A stretch of DNA of 64,000 nt, taken from NCBI GenBank assembly GCA_013399305.1, contig VXAI01000243.1, forward strand, positions 803,873 to 867,872. Reading direction: 5' to 3'. A program made the position numbers and the translations under genes. Within the stretch, counting starts at the first letter, position 1. Each line of letters opens with the position of its first letter. The notes beneath the pieces were generated by a model that was not told where the DNA came from, did not search any database, and saw only the letters and a list, made by a program, of their open reading frames with translations. Of the stretch, positions 37,560 to 49,705 are shown piece after piece. Source of the stretch: Rostratula benghalensis. Its lineage: Eukaryota > Chordata > Aves > Charadriiformes > Rostratulidae.

Positions 37560-39285
37560 CCAACCCATGTCTGAACTAAAATCTATGAAGATTTGCTCAT
37601 ACAGAGATCCCAGTTCCATTTGCAAATCCAGTAAACCCGAGGAACGAGTCAAACTGAAACCTGCCTGTGGGTGCACAGTAAATTCTCAGCATAGGAGAAT
37701 TAGGGCCACTGCTGCTGAAATCTTCACATAGCTCAGGTTGCTAAACTACATGCAAATCATTTACTTGGAAATGTTCCTGAGACATATCACTGGGGTACAT
37801 CTCCCCGGCGATCCCTCTCCATCACTGTGTTCTGGAAAGGACTGCGTGGCTCCTGCTTTGGCTGGCTCTGGCTCTTCTCCTCCCAAACCTGCACTGCCCG
37901 TTCTCAAATGTCAAGTTTCACTAAAGCACCTCTAAACTCACAACAAGGTAAGTGTCATGGTTGGGGGAGACCTTAGGGGTTTAAAGCAGCAGTGTAAAGA
38001 TACCTAATCTTCACCTGCCTAACAACAGCTTATCTGAAACCTGGCTATGTCTGCCCATCTTCTGCCTCGACATAATTTTATTCAGTTTTAACATGAAGCT
38101 CTTTGTTCTGACAAAGACCAAAGGCAAATGTCATTGCAGTCCACTTGGAATACTCTAGTGGGTAAACAGCTTTAATTTACCAGCCAGCAAACCAAGTTTA
38201 CTTATAAAGTTTAGAAGATGATTTCAGGCACAAAGGACCTAGAAATATAATGAAAGAAAAATAGCTCCTTTAGGAGGACAACATAAAAGAACTGCAGAGG
38301 GTATAATTCATCCTCCTTTCCATTTAGCAATGCTGCTGCTGGTGGTTAAAACTGGGCAATTTGCTGAGCGTGGGCAACAAAACCCTGGAAAGGACAGGCT
38401 GTAGGTAGCACTTCTCCTGGTTGGAGATTTCTATGTAGAAAATGCCTGGTAAAATCTTATTCACTCTGAAGACAGATAGATCATAATAATTGCTCTTTAG
38501 AGCCTGAGATAAATGCAGTCTCTGGCAAGGGTAAAGGATTTGACAGAGCCCAAGTGAGGGTTTGAACTCCACAGGGGACAAGAAAGTATCTCACTCTCTC
38601 TCCTTCAGACTGAGGCTGAATGCTGGTTGTGCTGGAAAACAAAAAATGTCTCCAATCGCAGCACCAGCAAACTCCTAATGGAAGAAAATAAACAACCTTG
38701 ATAGATCCTAAGCGACTTACTCATTTTCTGACACAGAACCTCAGGCATTCAGTGGACATGTCTCAAGGACTAAAGAACTAGGGGTTGGCTTGTGGCTGAA
38801 AATTAGCAAAGTTTGTTATTAAATTAGCTATTCACATCCCTTGTGCTAGAAAATACTCCTAGCCATTCAATTTCCGGTCCTCCATTCAAGGAGTGTTAAG
38901 AAATAAAAAGAAAATTTAAACCATTCTGCAATTTAGGAATAACTGTATTTGGCTCCTGTTGTACCCTCTAAGTTAATTCTCCTCTGTAAGTTTTATAGTA
39001 AATGTGGCATTTTCTGGAATGCCTCAGATTCCAATTTAGATCCACAGGTCTCTTGGGTAGGGGGCATATTTACTTTGTTTGTTTGTAGGAAAGAAACATA
39101 TTTGTGGAACAACAGAAATACCATAAAGAAATTTTTAATGAGATTGCATGTACTGAACTGTTTTAGGTTATGGCTGTGGGATTGTTGTCTAATTCACACA
39201 GAAATTAGATGCCTCATATTGTGCCACATTAATAGTTTGTTTAGAAGTAAACATATATATTTAAAGATAGGATCTTCCGGATTAG

Positions 39286-40050
39286 GCAAATGCAAGGTCC
39301 TGCACATGGGTCAGGGCAATCCCAAGCACAAATACAGGTTGGGTGGAGAATGGATTGAGGATAGCCCTGAGGAGAAGGACTTGGGGATGTTGGTTGATGA
39401 AAAGCTCAGCATGACCCAGCAATGTCTGCTTGTGGCCCAGAAAGCCAACCATGTCGTGGGCTGCATCAAAAGCAGTGTGGCCAGCAGGTCAAGGGAGATG
39501 ATTCTGCCCCTCTCCTCTGCTCTGGTGAGTCCCGACCCTGGAGTAGTGTGTCCAGCTCTGGGGCCCCCCACATAAGAAGGACATGGACCTGTTAGAGTGG
39601 GTCCAGGGGAGGGCCACGAAGATGATTTGAGGGCTGGAGCATCTCTCCTATGAAGATAGGCTGAGAAAGTTAGGGTTGTTTAGGCAGGAGAAGAGAAGGC
39701 TCCAACGAGACCCTACAGTCCCATCCAGTACCTAAAGGGGTTACAGGAAAGATGGGGATGGACTCTTTATCAGGGGGTGTAGTGATAGGATGAGGGGTAA
39801 CGGTTTTAAACTGAAAGAGGATAGGTATAGATTTAGATTAGATGTTAGGAAGAAATTCTTTACTGTGAGGGTGATGAGACTGGCATAGGTTGCCCAGAGA
39901 AGTTGTGGATATCCCATCCCTGGAGGTGTTCAAAGCTAGGTCAGATAGGTCTTTCAGCAACCTTGTCTAGTGGGAGGTGTCCCTGCTCATGGCAGGGGGA
40001 TTAGAACAAGATGTCCTTTAAGGTCCTTTCCAACCCCGACCATTCTATAA
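39286..40050 (+). mobile_element. CR1 LINE fragment with decayed end of ORF2
   Basis: This is the longest CR1 copy in the window, about 765 bases, plus orientation and antisense to GAB3. It keeps the C-terminal part of the ORF2 reverse-transcriptase polyprotein: a frame through GKCKVLHMGQGNPKHKYRL, EKDLGMLVDEKLSMTQQC, AQKANHVVGCIKSSVASR ends at about 39575. An extra C in the CCCCCC run near 39563 shifts the frame, and further stops follow, so it is inactive. The 3' UTR shows GGTAACGGTTTTAAACTG, CTCATGGCAGGGGGATTAG, TTTAAGGTCCTTTCCAACCC and ends at CCATTCTATAA. It belongs to the same subfamily as the copy at 17545. Confidence 0.93.
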
Positions 40051-43000
40051 CTAGTTACAAATCTGCTGAATTAACTCACACGTAAGTGACCTTGGTCCAT
40101 ATTTCTGTGTTCCACCTCCTGCTATGGGAAAGTCTGACAGCTCACAGCTGCTCTTCTCCCAGTGCTTGCAGAGAGCAGTGTGGTCAAGGGCAAGAAGGAC
40201 CAGAGCATTAGGGTACTGTGCACACCCACAGTGATATCCACGAGAGGCTAGGAGGGGGCTGAGGAGCTTTGTGTTTAGGGGAACACAGCCCAGAGCATCC
40301 AACTTCTGGGATAACATTTTGGAAATAAAGTCAGAGGCAGCTGTCTGCAAGTAACGAGGCTGTCATGTTCGTTCCTTCAATAAGGGCTGCTTCTGCTCCA
40401 GCTGACACAGATGGAGAGAGGACTGGGTTCTAGTTCTCATGTTCATGGCTTGCAGTTCCCACCACTTACTGAATCAGCCTCTAGAGTTTAAACGAGTGCT
40501 CATTGTGCTACAGTCTGTACATGAGAAGCATATGCAGGCAGCAGAGGAAAAAATGACCCTCCTGTACAAATAAGGCACTCACACATGGTCACAAGCCAGA
40601 TTTACAAAGATGTTGAGGCAGCTAAAGGTGCAAGCAGGTACATAGGGCTACTTGCACAAGAGCCCAAGCAAGTTTTTTATATATATGGGTCCTTGGTAAC
40701 CTGCCAAACTATCCCAAAAAGGACAATGGACTCAAATTTCCTGTTTCTGGCTTCGCAGGAGCGTTATTTTCTCAAAGCTTGTTCCCTCTGTCAGATTTTC
40801 CCTTCTGAGTACACCTTTGCAGGGTAAATTTGCACTAGTTCCCCATGCCCTTTCATTCCTTGAAGTAGCTATTCAATTCACAAGTGTGTGAGGTGCCATG
40901 GTTTTACCAGATTCCTTTGCAAATATGATCTTGCAAAGAACAAAGCCAAAAGACTTAGCAGAAGTCCAGAGGTGTCAATGTTTGGTACTCTGACATGTCC
41001 AGAATTTCTGTTGTAATTTCCTTCTAAGTAATCTGGGTTTAATGGGACTGAAGAGAATGATAGGAAGGAAAGAAATAATTATATATTCTCTCTTTTTCTC
41101 AACATGTCCCAAATGTCACCTCTGACCTGGCTTTCTATTTCTGGCATGGACTAAACTCCCTCTATTTATTTAGCAGCCTACACACCATTACAGTAACATA
41201 GCAACAGTACTTTCGGTTGTGAATTTGAAAAAAAAATGAAAAGAAAAAAAAAAAAAGAACATATTTTTCAGAAGAAAACTGTTAAGGCATTGCAGTCTAG
41301 TAACACTTCAATAAATGCTTCTATTTTTCCCTTTAGAAGCCAGTATTATTAGGTTTCCAGTCTGCAAACCCAATGCAATGGGATGCACAGGGGATCCAAA
41401 GCAGTGTCACCATCAGAAAGCCTGTTTTCCTCATGCCAACCAGATTGTCCCCTAACTTTTCTGTTTGTTTATCCTAATGGTGTTTCAGCTTGAATATTTC
41501 TCAGGCTCAGCACAGACAAAAGCGGGAGTTTGGGGAGGATAATGAAATAATGATGGGATTTATCTGGTGTGGTGTTTTTCCCTCACTTCTGAAAACTAGT
41601 TCACCATTATTTTATAAACCATAGCTCAAAGGTGATACGATGCTCAGAGTTATCTGCCAAAAAGGAACAGTTTAAAAAGCACATGGTGAACTTGGGAGTA
41701 CCAGTCCCATTTTCAGCTGACAGTCCCAATCACACTGTTTTACAAGGAAAGTTAGCCAGTGAAGAGCTGTAACAACAGCCCTGGAGTCAGAGGAGTACCC
41801 AGGGAAAATATTTTGCAAATCCTATTTTAGTGGGAGGAACGTGTCTCAGTAGCTCAAAAAGCAATTCCCTCAGTTACTCAAGTGCTTCTTATTTTTAAAC
41901 CTAAGGCCTCAGTGGGAACTCAATAATTTTCTTAGGATGGGTTCAAAATGTTGAACTTATTAAAAATAAAACTTCTTAAGCTTGCAAAGCTTCCACTATA
42001 AATATTAGTAAACAATACAGATGTAGTAGCTGGAATAGCAGCGAGCACTTCACGAAGCAACGTATGACTTCTCGTGAAACTGTTTCTTCATTGCTACTGT
42101 AAACTCAGCTGGCACCTCTTCAGATGCTTTTTCCTTACCTCATAGCGATTTTATCAGCACACAGTCACCTCTGGATGCCGCTGGCTTTTCTATGGAATCA
42201 GCAACACATCTTGGAAGCACAGTTTTACAGCGGGCATACATGTCCAGTTCTCCCAGCGTTTATAAAACTCAATACTTCTGTAAACTTAGTGGCTGTTCCG
42301 CACAGTTTGTGAAGTCTACAAGCAAAACATAGTTCACGCTTGTTCCGAACTATTGGCTTCTCCTTGGCATGACCAGTTCATGTCGGCTGGAAAAAATGGC
42401 TTCACAACTGTAAAACCCTTTAACTTCTACAGTTTCCAAGTCTGGTATGTAAAAACAGATTGTTCACAAAAACGCAGTCTGCTGAGAGATGACAACCATT
42501 GCAAATCTAGAAGGGGTCCTGTTATGGCCATTATCCTGTCCAGCAGCAATATGGATACATAACCCATGGTTTCTGAGACGCAGGAGTCATGGGTTGAAGA
42601 ATATTTGTCACTAACAGGGCTCATAGAAACTACTGTCTTTTAAAAAGCATTGTCAAAAATGAGTCGAAAATTTTTAGATGACAGTCTAAGTTCCATTTAA
42701 ATTAACACCTTCATTTATGTAATTTTAAATTGATACTGATAATGACAATTTACTGCCTTTCTGTAAAATGCTCTATGGGAAAGGATATTGAATAACTGCA
42801 ACGTGCTGCTCAAGGCTTTTGTGGAAAGCTACAGAGCAGTTTTGACTGCAGGGGTCAGGTGGGGTTTTTGGCATCAGGAGAGAAGAGGATAACAAAATCT
42901 CTAAGAACAGTTGTCTCATTATAACAATTACAAAGATATTAATGAGTTAGCCTCAGAAAAGGAGTATTTTTCTGCCATGAAGACTGTACATCAATTTTGG

Positions 43001-46000
43001 TTTATTTTTAGCAAATATCAAGTTGCAGCAGGTTTGCATAGCTGAGTTTTGCATAGCTATGTGTTTGTTGTGTTGGATTTTTTTTTTTCCTGATGCAACA
43101 CAAACTGAAACAAGTCAAGGATAATGTAAAGCAAAAAAGAAAAAAGTTGAAGTACTGCATTTTGTTCAACAATTATATGAGAGAGGGGAAAATCTATTTT
43201 ATCTGGCTGGATGTGATGTTTTGACATGCAAATTTCATTTCAAAGATGGCATTTTTTTCCTTGTCTTATCACATTACTAATGCATTTCCAACTCAAATGA
43301 AAAGGACAAGAAAGCAAACAAAACAACCGTTTCTCTACTGAGTAACATTATAGGTATAAACTTGTTTCTTTCCCTAAAAACATATCAAACTGGCATAATA
43401 TGCATTCCTAGCTTTTTAATGCATTATTGGTAGAAGTAATGTGTTTGGCCATATTATAGTTTTCATGCTATAACAAAGGATTCACCAAAGTACTACTTGT
43501 AATGATTTTGCCTCTAAGATATGTTTGATTGCATCACTGGTTTAATTACCACTAAATTTAACATTTTTCTTTCTCCATTTCAAACTAGCATGTTTTTAAG
43601 TCTCTATTTTTGAATGTAAAGACCTGATAACTTGCGGGTTTCTGTTTTGAATAGAAACCAAGAGCTGAACATTCCTGCGCACTGAAAACATGTAGTCAAA
43701 GATTAAACTGGGGCTTCAAGGCTATTATGGCTCCACCCAAATATATAGTCCAAGGGAAATTATTCTGCTTAACATTCTGATACACAGGTTGCCAAGAACA
43801 GCAGTGTTTTTAGAAAGCATTTTTTTCTTAGAAGTCAGCCTATTTCATTAAACATTGCATTTAAAGTACCAAAACATGGTTAAAATGGACGAAAATGATC
43901 TAAGAAACATCTCACCTAACCTACCAAAACGAAGTTAAGTGGTGGAAATGGTCTAATTTGCACTCAGCTAATCACAAATGTTTAACGCCAATGATGGAAA
44001 CTCCTCCCTAATACAAATTTTCTTTTGTTATTTTACCAGTGAGATCAATTTGTTCAGGATTTCACAGAAAAGGAAACACATATTCTGCAGCACAGGAGCT
44101 TCTGTATGAAAGGCTTCGTTTTCTCAATATTGAGTTATGCCTTAATAAACCAACCAGATAGAATATACACTGGGTTTTAAATTAAGTTAACATCAGGAAA
44201 AACATAAGTACAAAACTTACAACCAGAAACATCTAAAAGGTTCTGACAGCTTTCTCCATCATGTGGGACTCCTGTTCCTACTGGACCTACAAGCTAGAGT
44301 TACAAAACCTGCACAGATTCATTAAATAAACTCAGTTATTTCAATAAGAGTTTGGATGTTGACTGTAGCAGGGAACGAAAGGTGGCTGTAATTCAGTTCA
44401 AAAAGGGACAGAGCCCAAGAGGTGAAGCTTTGTAGGAAGCATTTTGGAAATAAAAGGCTTATGGACAAAAATTACGTCCAGATTTCTCTTTGATAGTTGT
44501 TTTTTGGAAACTTCCCCCAAATCCCAAACGAGCAGAAGTGCTTGACCTCACACAGCACATGGAGACTTTAGGCAAGGGTGGCAGCGTCCTCTGCCTCTGA
44601 CACCAGCCCAATGCTAGATTGCCACTCTGCATCCCAGCCACCCATAGCAGTGCTGGGGGACTCCTGTTCCTATTACTTGAGTAAACTCTTCCATAATTCT
44701 ACTTGACTTTTTCTTCTTAGTGGCCAGTAACTTCTCATTTGTTCTCCTGATAAATACCAGAACTTCAGCTAAAAATGGAGAAGTCGTCTAGCTTCTCTTA
44801 CTTTGTAAAATCCTGCCAGTGGGGTACTGTGGTCAAGTTTTGACAGATGCCCCCAGCAGTCAGAGCCCTCCATCTGCAGCTCCTTGCTGCTGTGCCTGTC
44901 TGCCCCTTGTGCAGAGACAGCAGGAGCGGACGCTGCTTCACTTTTTGCATCTGATGCATTAACTTACATCTCGATTTGGCTTCCCAGGCCAGACACTCCA
45001 AGATGTGCAGTAAGACGTGCACGGCTAATTTTTCTAACATGGAGTCCATTTTAGACTCTGGTTCTAGAGATGCTGACAAGGAATTTTGATTTTCAATAAT
45101 GTTTGAAGAATCCAGTCACTCAAGCAAAGTGGGAAACTTGCCTTTTTTTGAGCAAGTGGTCTTCCCTCATCAATTTGTATAGTACTGAAGATTAAAAATA
45201 GCTCTTCAGCTGGGGTACAGCTGTGCAGCATTGACTTAAATGGAGTTGCACTGACTCACAACAAGCAAGCATCTGTACATAGCCCTTTACTATTGCAAAC
45301 CACAAAACTTCACACTAATGGTAAGTAAATACTGGCGTGGCATCACAGGAGCGGGTGGGCAGGCTGGCTAGCCACTGCTGCTGCTCCCCACAGGTGTGAC
45401 AAACTACAGGACAGCAAGTCGAGGGCAGGTTGAAATTAGTTGCCTTCTCCTCCTTGTCAGCTCATGAACAATGTGTCTTCTCAATAGCACTAGTCTCTTA
45501 GTTCATTAGATGGCCTCTGTGCTCTTGTCTTTTTTCTGCTCATAGTGACTTTTTGCACTGGCTGTAGTAATTCCTTTGTTTTCTAGGGCATGAAACCATT
45601 CTCCCTCCTCTCCAACAAAAAAAAAAACCCCAAAAATTAGCAGTCATTGAGCAGATGTATTTCCCTATGAAAAGTAGCAGAAGCTGTTTGTTCAAGGCAG
45701 ACATTACAGAACTGAGGTATGGGAATAACACCATCCCGAGCCTTGTGATTTTTAAAAAAAAATTTTAACAGACATAAACACTTTTTTCCCTTGTGGCTCA
45801 GAATGCCTAATCCAAATCCCTGGTTGGATGCATTCAGCACTAATACAAGGCATAGCAAAACCCATCAAACCTGAAGCAGATTCTCCCATGACATCTAGTT
45901 TCCTACTGAGGCTGGTACTCGTGATCCACTAATACCAATATAAAAAATCTCCAGTGAGGCCAGGTTTTCCTCCCGTGGGACTGAGTGTTAAGCTGCGCCT

Positions 46001-48535
46001 GAAATTTAGCATTTTCAGTCTAGAGCATGATGGACTTCACCTCCACCACCGCCACTTCCTAGTTTTTGGTAGCAGTTTCTTCCTCTCTCGCCCCTGCCCC
46101 ATACCAGGCTCCCTGGGAGATTTGGGGGTTCCCCGGCACCACTCAGGCCCACGCAGCCCCACCAGTGAGAATAGCTGGAACCAAGGAGGGAAACGCGAGA
46201 GGCACAGCTTTCAGGTCACAGTTGGGGGACAATGAGCAGCAACACACATGGGTTGCTCTCCTGGGAGACTCCTTGTACAACTGCTTCTTTAGGTGGGCTG
46301 ACATGGTGGGGTCATGGGGCACGTATTAGATAAGAGGGAAAAGCACTGTAAACGCTGTCAAACCACTGTTAGAGTATTTGCCTGCTGAAGTGAAGCTCCC
46401 TGTGCTTTCTAATGAATTCTGGGCATTTAGCATTAAGCTCTCTGTTTTTACAGAAAGTTACACTTGGGTAATTAATCTCATGTTCGTTTCCTGCACATGT
46501 AAGAGAGCAGCCTTTGTTAGGGAATGATAAGACACTTCTAAGAATAGTGCTACTAAGAGCATCAGCTTTGTAAGACATTACAGGAAAAATACAGACTCTT
46601 AACACCTGCTTTTCACTTTTCAAAGTTTTGAAGATAACGTTCTCCTTACCTAGAGCCAAATTCCTACTTGTTTATACAAAAAACCCCTGACTGCTTTCAT
46701 CAGAGAGCAAGCGTAAATGAAGGTAAGCTCCGGTCTTTAGGCTCCAGTCTTGCAAACATTGCTATTTCTTTAATTTTATAAACATTAAATATTCCCAGTG
46801 GTTTCAATGGGACCCTCTGCAGCTCCCAGTCTCACAACCTGAATTCATCCCTTTTTCCGGTCACTTAACTACAGATTACACTGAAATTAATTGGATTTTC
46901 GTAGTGTTTATAATAGAGTGAGGATTAGGAAATTCTCTGTATGTAAAACATGAGACCCTATAGGACCTATAGAGGCCAGATGCGGAACTCAGGAAAATGC
47001 AAACTGGGAGACAAGCTCCTAAGAGCAACCGAGCCACTCCAGTGTAGGTACGAGAGATGCCACTGAGCAGCAGAGCAAGCCTGCATTCGAAGCTCCCTGA
47101 AAGCTTCAGCTCCGAGCATGGGTTTTGCCAGCTGAACACAAAGGGTGGTGTAAAGCTCGGGGATTTATGTGTGTTGTCAGTTCAGAACCGGAGCCAACAC
47201 CATTCTCCTGTAAGCGGTTGACACTTGACACCTATTGAAGTCAGCTTAAACAGGCATTGTTTTAAAGCTTGTGTTGTTTTTAAGCAGTCGCCGTGGTTCA
47301 GCCCAAGCGATCTACAACCTCGGTGCAAGATGCACAAGCTGCCATGCTGGTGAAATTATATAAAAAGTGGGGGGAAAAAAATAGTTTACAGTGGGCAAGA
47401 GACAATTTTCCATTTGGTTTGTAGCATCCACCGTGTAACCAGCCATATGAGAAAGGGCATGAATCTTTGCTGTACTTGCAGCAGATTTCTTTCTGCTTTA
47501 TTGTGGACAAGGGAGCAGTTTATCCTCCTAACCAGAAAACAAAGCCTAATCTGCAGAGATCTGGCTAATCTAGTGGTTGATGTTTGAAGAATAACATAGA
47601 CCCAATTTCCCTAGATTTTGTAGTGCAAAATCTGAGCAGAGCAGACTGCAACTATTCTTGTTAGCTGATCAGAGCCCCTGTTGTGACTATTATCTTGACT
47701 GTATAATGGGGGCTTTCAAATCCCAGCTTTATCACATTCTGTTTTCTCTACTTTGCCCTTTTATGAATATTGAGTCATCAAAAATAGCTTCACTGACAGA
47801 GTTACTAATGATACCAGCTGGGTGAATCAGTGGCTTTTACATTGTCTGCTATACAGTGCTATTAGTACCCTTATTACAAATATAACAAAAATTAGATATC
47901 CATATTTTATTTGCAGCTCCCTTGAGCTACATCATAGTGGTTATTTTAGAATTGGAAAACACTAACTGAACAAAGCAAATGTTCAGCCATTGCAATGCAA
48001 TACTGTGATCTAAAGGAAGAAACTCTGGCTTAGTATAAGTTAAAAGTAAATCCTAACATCAGTAAATTATCCTTTCTCCTAGTTTTTAGTGCAAAGAAAA
48101 AAACACGCAACCAAGTTATAGCTACCACATTCTTCACGAGACAGTTATTCCTCATGTACTAGAAAAAGCTCACATCAGCACTCCAGAAAAAATGCTGATA
48201 AACAGAAGTGAACACGACAAATGATGTCAGCTACGTATATGGCTTGGGAGTGTGACAGATACGTATGGTGGCATCCTTCTAGTACAGTGCAGTGCTCTGG
48301 GGTAAGTCAGGTTAGAAGTGCATGACTCAAATGAGTATTACCGATTACAAAAGTGTACAAGAGTAACAACACGCCCGATGAAGAACCATCACAAATGAGT
48401 CCATGCAAAATGGCCCACGATAGGCTTACGTTTTTAATGCTGTCCCAAGCAATTTTTAAAGGATCATTTATTCCTACCCGGAATGCCTTCCTCGCGGCCC
48501 TGCAATGATACAGTTTCCTATGTTTGCAACACACA
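40051..48535. other. Intron 1 stretch without recognised features
   Basis: About 8.5 kb, the 5'-most part of intron 1 as transcribed. AT-rich, especially 42.6-44.2 kb. An A-rich run is at 41228-41256. First-intron enhancers often lie in such a position, but nothing in the sequence itself marks one. Confidence 0.6.
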
Positions 48536-48589
48536 CCCTTTTTTTTTTTTTCTTTTTCTTTTTTTTTTTTTTTTTCTTTTCCCCCTCCC
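48536..48589 (+). repeat. Long polypyrimidine tract
   Basis: About 54 bases of almost pure T and C: T13, then interrupted T runs, ending TTTTCCCCCTCCC. It lies about 700 bases inside intron 1 from exon 1. On the transcribed (minus) strand it reads as a poly-purine run. Confidence 0.9.
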
Positions 48590-49219
48590 AGAAAAACAAG
48601 CAGGCAGATGCAGAACGAAACAAGGGGGCCCCTTTACACATAATGCAGCTCTCCGTGCATTCAGTGCTCGCTTCTTCTCACCAGCCCCCTTTCAGCTATC
48701 AGGAACTTTACAGCATGGCATCTTCCAGCACCTCTTTAGCACAGACAAAAAGTAAAGCTGTCTGCTAGCAACTGCATGTGGCGTATTAAATTGGTAAATA
48801 AAACAAACTATTGCAGATGTTGCCTTTAGCAAGTGTCACAGAAATTACAGAGCATCTTAACAAAGCAGACCTTCAGAATTCAAAGTGTTAGCTTTCTTCA
48901 GGAGGTTCTTGCCCTTCTCTGGAAAAGTGACATCTGCAATTCTGTTACAACAATTCTGTTAGAACAATTACGGCAACATTAACTGAAACCGAAATGTGGT
49001 TTTTAACCTAAGATATGTTGCATAACAACTGAAGTATTATAATCTTACGAGCCGGGAAAGGTTAATTCCAAAGGGCACAAGAATATCTGTGAAAACTAAA
49101 ATACTCCATAAGCGCAGGGACTTGCAATTCTTTTTGTTTTGGTCCAAGGCGAAGCCGAAACCGGCGAGACGTTTCAAAGGCAGAGTAAGACATCGAGCAC
49201 ATGTCGAAATCCGTTTAGC
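48590..49219. other. GAB3: Intron 1 sequence next to exon 1
   Basis: This stretch between the polypyrimidine tract and the GA repeat holds no gene. CpG dinucleotides begin to appear from about 49.05 kb, marking the edge of the promoter-proximal CpG-rich region. Confidence 0.6.
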
Positions 49220-49252
49220 GAGAGAGAGAGAGAGAAAAAAAAAATAATAATA
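49220..49252 (+). repeat. (GA)n / poly-A / (AAT)n compound microsatellite
   Basis: GAGAGAGAGAGAGAG followed by an A run and AATAATAATATT, starting about 20 bases downstream of the exon 1 donor on the transcribed strand. It encodes the low-complexity residues seen if the exon frame is read through. Confidence 0.9.
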
Positions 49253-49272
49253 TTAGCAGAGCCTCTGCACTT

Positions 49273-49274
49273 AC
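49273..49274 (-). promoter_or_regulatory. GAB3: Splice donor of GAB3 exon 1
   Basis: The boundary reads AGATAC|GTAAGTGC on the minus strand, a full consensus donor after a complete tyrosine codon (phase 0). Confidence 0.92.
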
Positions 49275-49346
49275 GTATCTCTTGAGTTTCTTCTCGGGGG
49301 GCGATTTAATGAGCCATCCAGTGCAAACGACGTCCCCTGAGCTCAT
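49275..49346 (-). CDS. GAB3: GAB3 exon 1, coding part (residues 1-24)
   Basis: This is the first coding exon of GRB2-associated binding protein 3, a scaffold that binds membrane phosphoinositides and recruits signalling partners downstream of cytokine and growth-factor receptors. The 24 residues run from [11 protein letters not shown] to the basic KKLKRY and match the start of GAB-family PH domains. VCTGWL.KSPPE.KL.RY fits GAB3, as far as I recall the family. The ATG at 49344-49346 was chosen because it aligns with the family start, and A lies at -3. The exon ends with a TAC codon followed by a consensus donor, GTAAGT (minus strand, 49274 downward), in phase 0. That phase fits exon 2, which opens with a whole GCA codon. 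The K/R-rich stretch belongs to the beta1-beta2 loop that usually contacts phosphoinositide headgroups. Translation past the donor runs into low-complexity residues, confirming that the exon stops here. Confidence 0.93.
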
Positions 49347-49410
49347 CTTCCCCCCCGGCGCGGAGAGGCGACGCGGGAGCCAGGGTGCGGGCTGCGTGTG
49401 TCCGCCTGTC

Positions 49411-49440
49411 CGTGTCCGTGTGTGCGTGTGTGTGTGTGTA
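49411..49440 (+). repeat. (GT)n microsatellite in the GAB3 5' leader
   Basis: CGTGTCCGTGTGTGCGTGTG then TGTGTGTGTA, an imperfect GT repeat about 65-95 bases upstream of the GAB3 start codon. On the transcribed strand it is a CA repeat with CpG interruptions. Confidence 0.9.
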
Positions 49441-49515
49441 TTGTTCCCAGCCAATTTGAACCCAGCAGTAATCAGCTTCCTTCAGCTGTGCTCTGATACT
49501 GCTCCAGCCCGAGGA

Positions 49516-49521
49516 GGAAGT
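49516..49521 (+). promoter_or_regulatory. ETS/PU.1-like core GGAAGT
   Basis: GAGGAGGAAGTCATGAC contains the GAGGAAGT-like form favoured by PU.1. GAB3 is known for expression in macrophage and other blood lineages, so the site is plausible, but a short motif alone is weak evidence. Confidence 0.3.
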
Positions 49522-49585
49522 CATGACATTGATCACTGACACGGCCAGCCCTCCCTCCGCCGCAAACACAATGCAACACACCGAG

Positions 49586-49591
49586 CACGTG
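49586..49591. promoter_or_regulatory. E-box CACGTG
   Basis: A perfect palindromic E-box in the CpG-rich region, in the context GAGCACGTGATGGG, which also suits the USF/MITF-type CACGTGAT form. Confidence 0.35.
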
Positions 49592-49705
49592 ATGGGCGGC
49601 CGGGACTCGCCGCCACCCAGCCGGCGGGCTGCGACACCCACCGCCACCGCCGGCCCCGCAACACCCCGCGGGGAGCCCGGCCCCGCGCCCCGCCCGGCGC
49701 GGCGG

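Larger units (their letters stand above)
32455..39285. other. Intron 1 stretch without recognised features
   Basis: About 6.8 kb. A GC-richer patch lies at 32.5-32.9 kb. A poly-A tract of 17 sits at 37543-37559. A partial CTCF-like motif is at 33740-33753. The 140-codon open frame at 35889-36311 (plus) has no similarity I recognise. Confidence 0.6.
3210..49274 (-). other. GAB3: GAB3 intron 1 (about 46.1 kb)
   Basis: The intron is bounded by GTAAGT at 49274 and TTTGCAG at 3210. Long first introns are usual for GAB genes, and regulatory elements often lie in them. It contains the solo LTR, an LTR remnant, four CR1 fragments and several homopolymer tracts, listed separately. No nested protein-coding or RNA gene could be supported: the open frames longer than 100 codons here are either CR1 remnants or of the length expected by chance in this much sequence. 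Confidence 0.9.
49347..49705 (-). promoter_or_regulatory. GAB3: GAB3 5' UTR and CpG-rich promoter region
   Basis: Sequence directly upstream of the GAB3 ATG. By eye I count about 44 CpG sites from 49261 to 49705, and the last 150 bases are more than 70 percent G+C, as in a CpG-island promoter. No TATA box is seen. Possible sites are an E-box CACGTG at 49586-49591, a GGAAGT ETS-type core at 49516-49521 overlapping the palindrome GTCATGAC (49520-49527), and GC boxes near the gap. The transcription start cannot be placed, and the island is cut by the assembly gap at 49706. Confidence 0.75.

Noticed and set aside
38949..39575. 208-codon open frame, the longest in the window, as a possible gene
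   Set aside because: Its second half is the decayed CR1 ORF2 end. The first half is unrelated intronic sequence that happens to be open.
47286..47310. GCCGTGGTTCAGCCC resembling the LTR terminus at 8192
   Set aside because: Only about 15 bases agree and the similarity does not extend inward.
49347..49454. In-frame extension of GAB3 by 36 residues upstream of MSSGD, including Thr-His repeats
   Set aside because: The frame has no upstream ATG (the codon at 49452-49454 is TTG). The residues come from the CA microsatellite and do not resemble GAB proteins. It is 5' leader.
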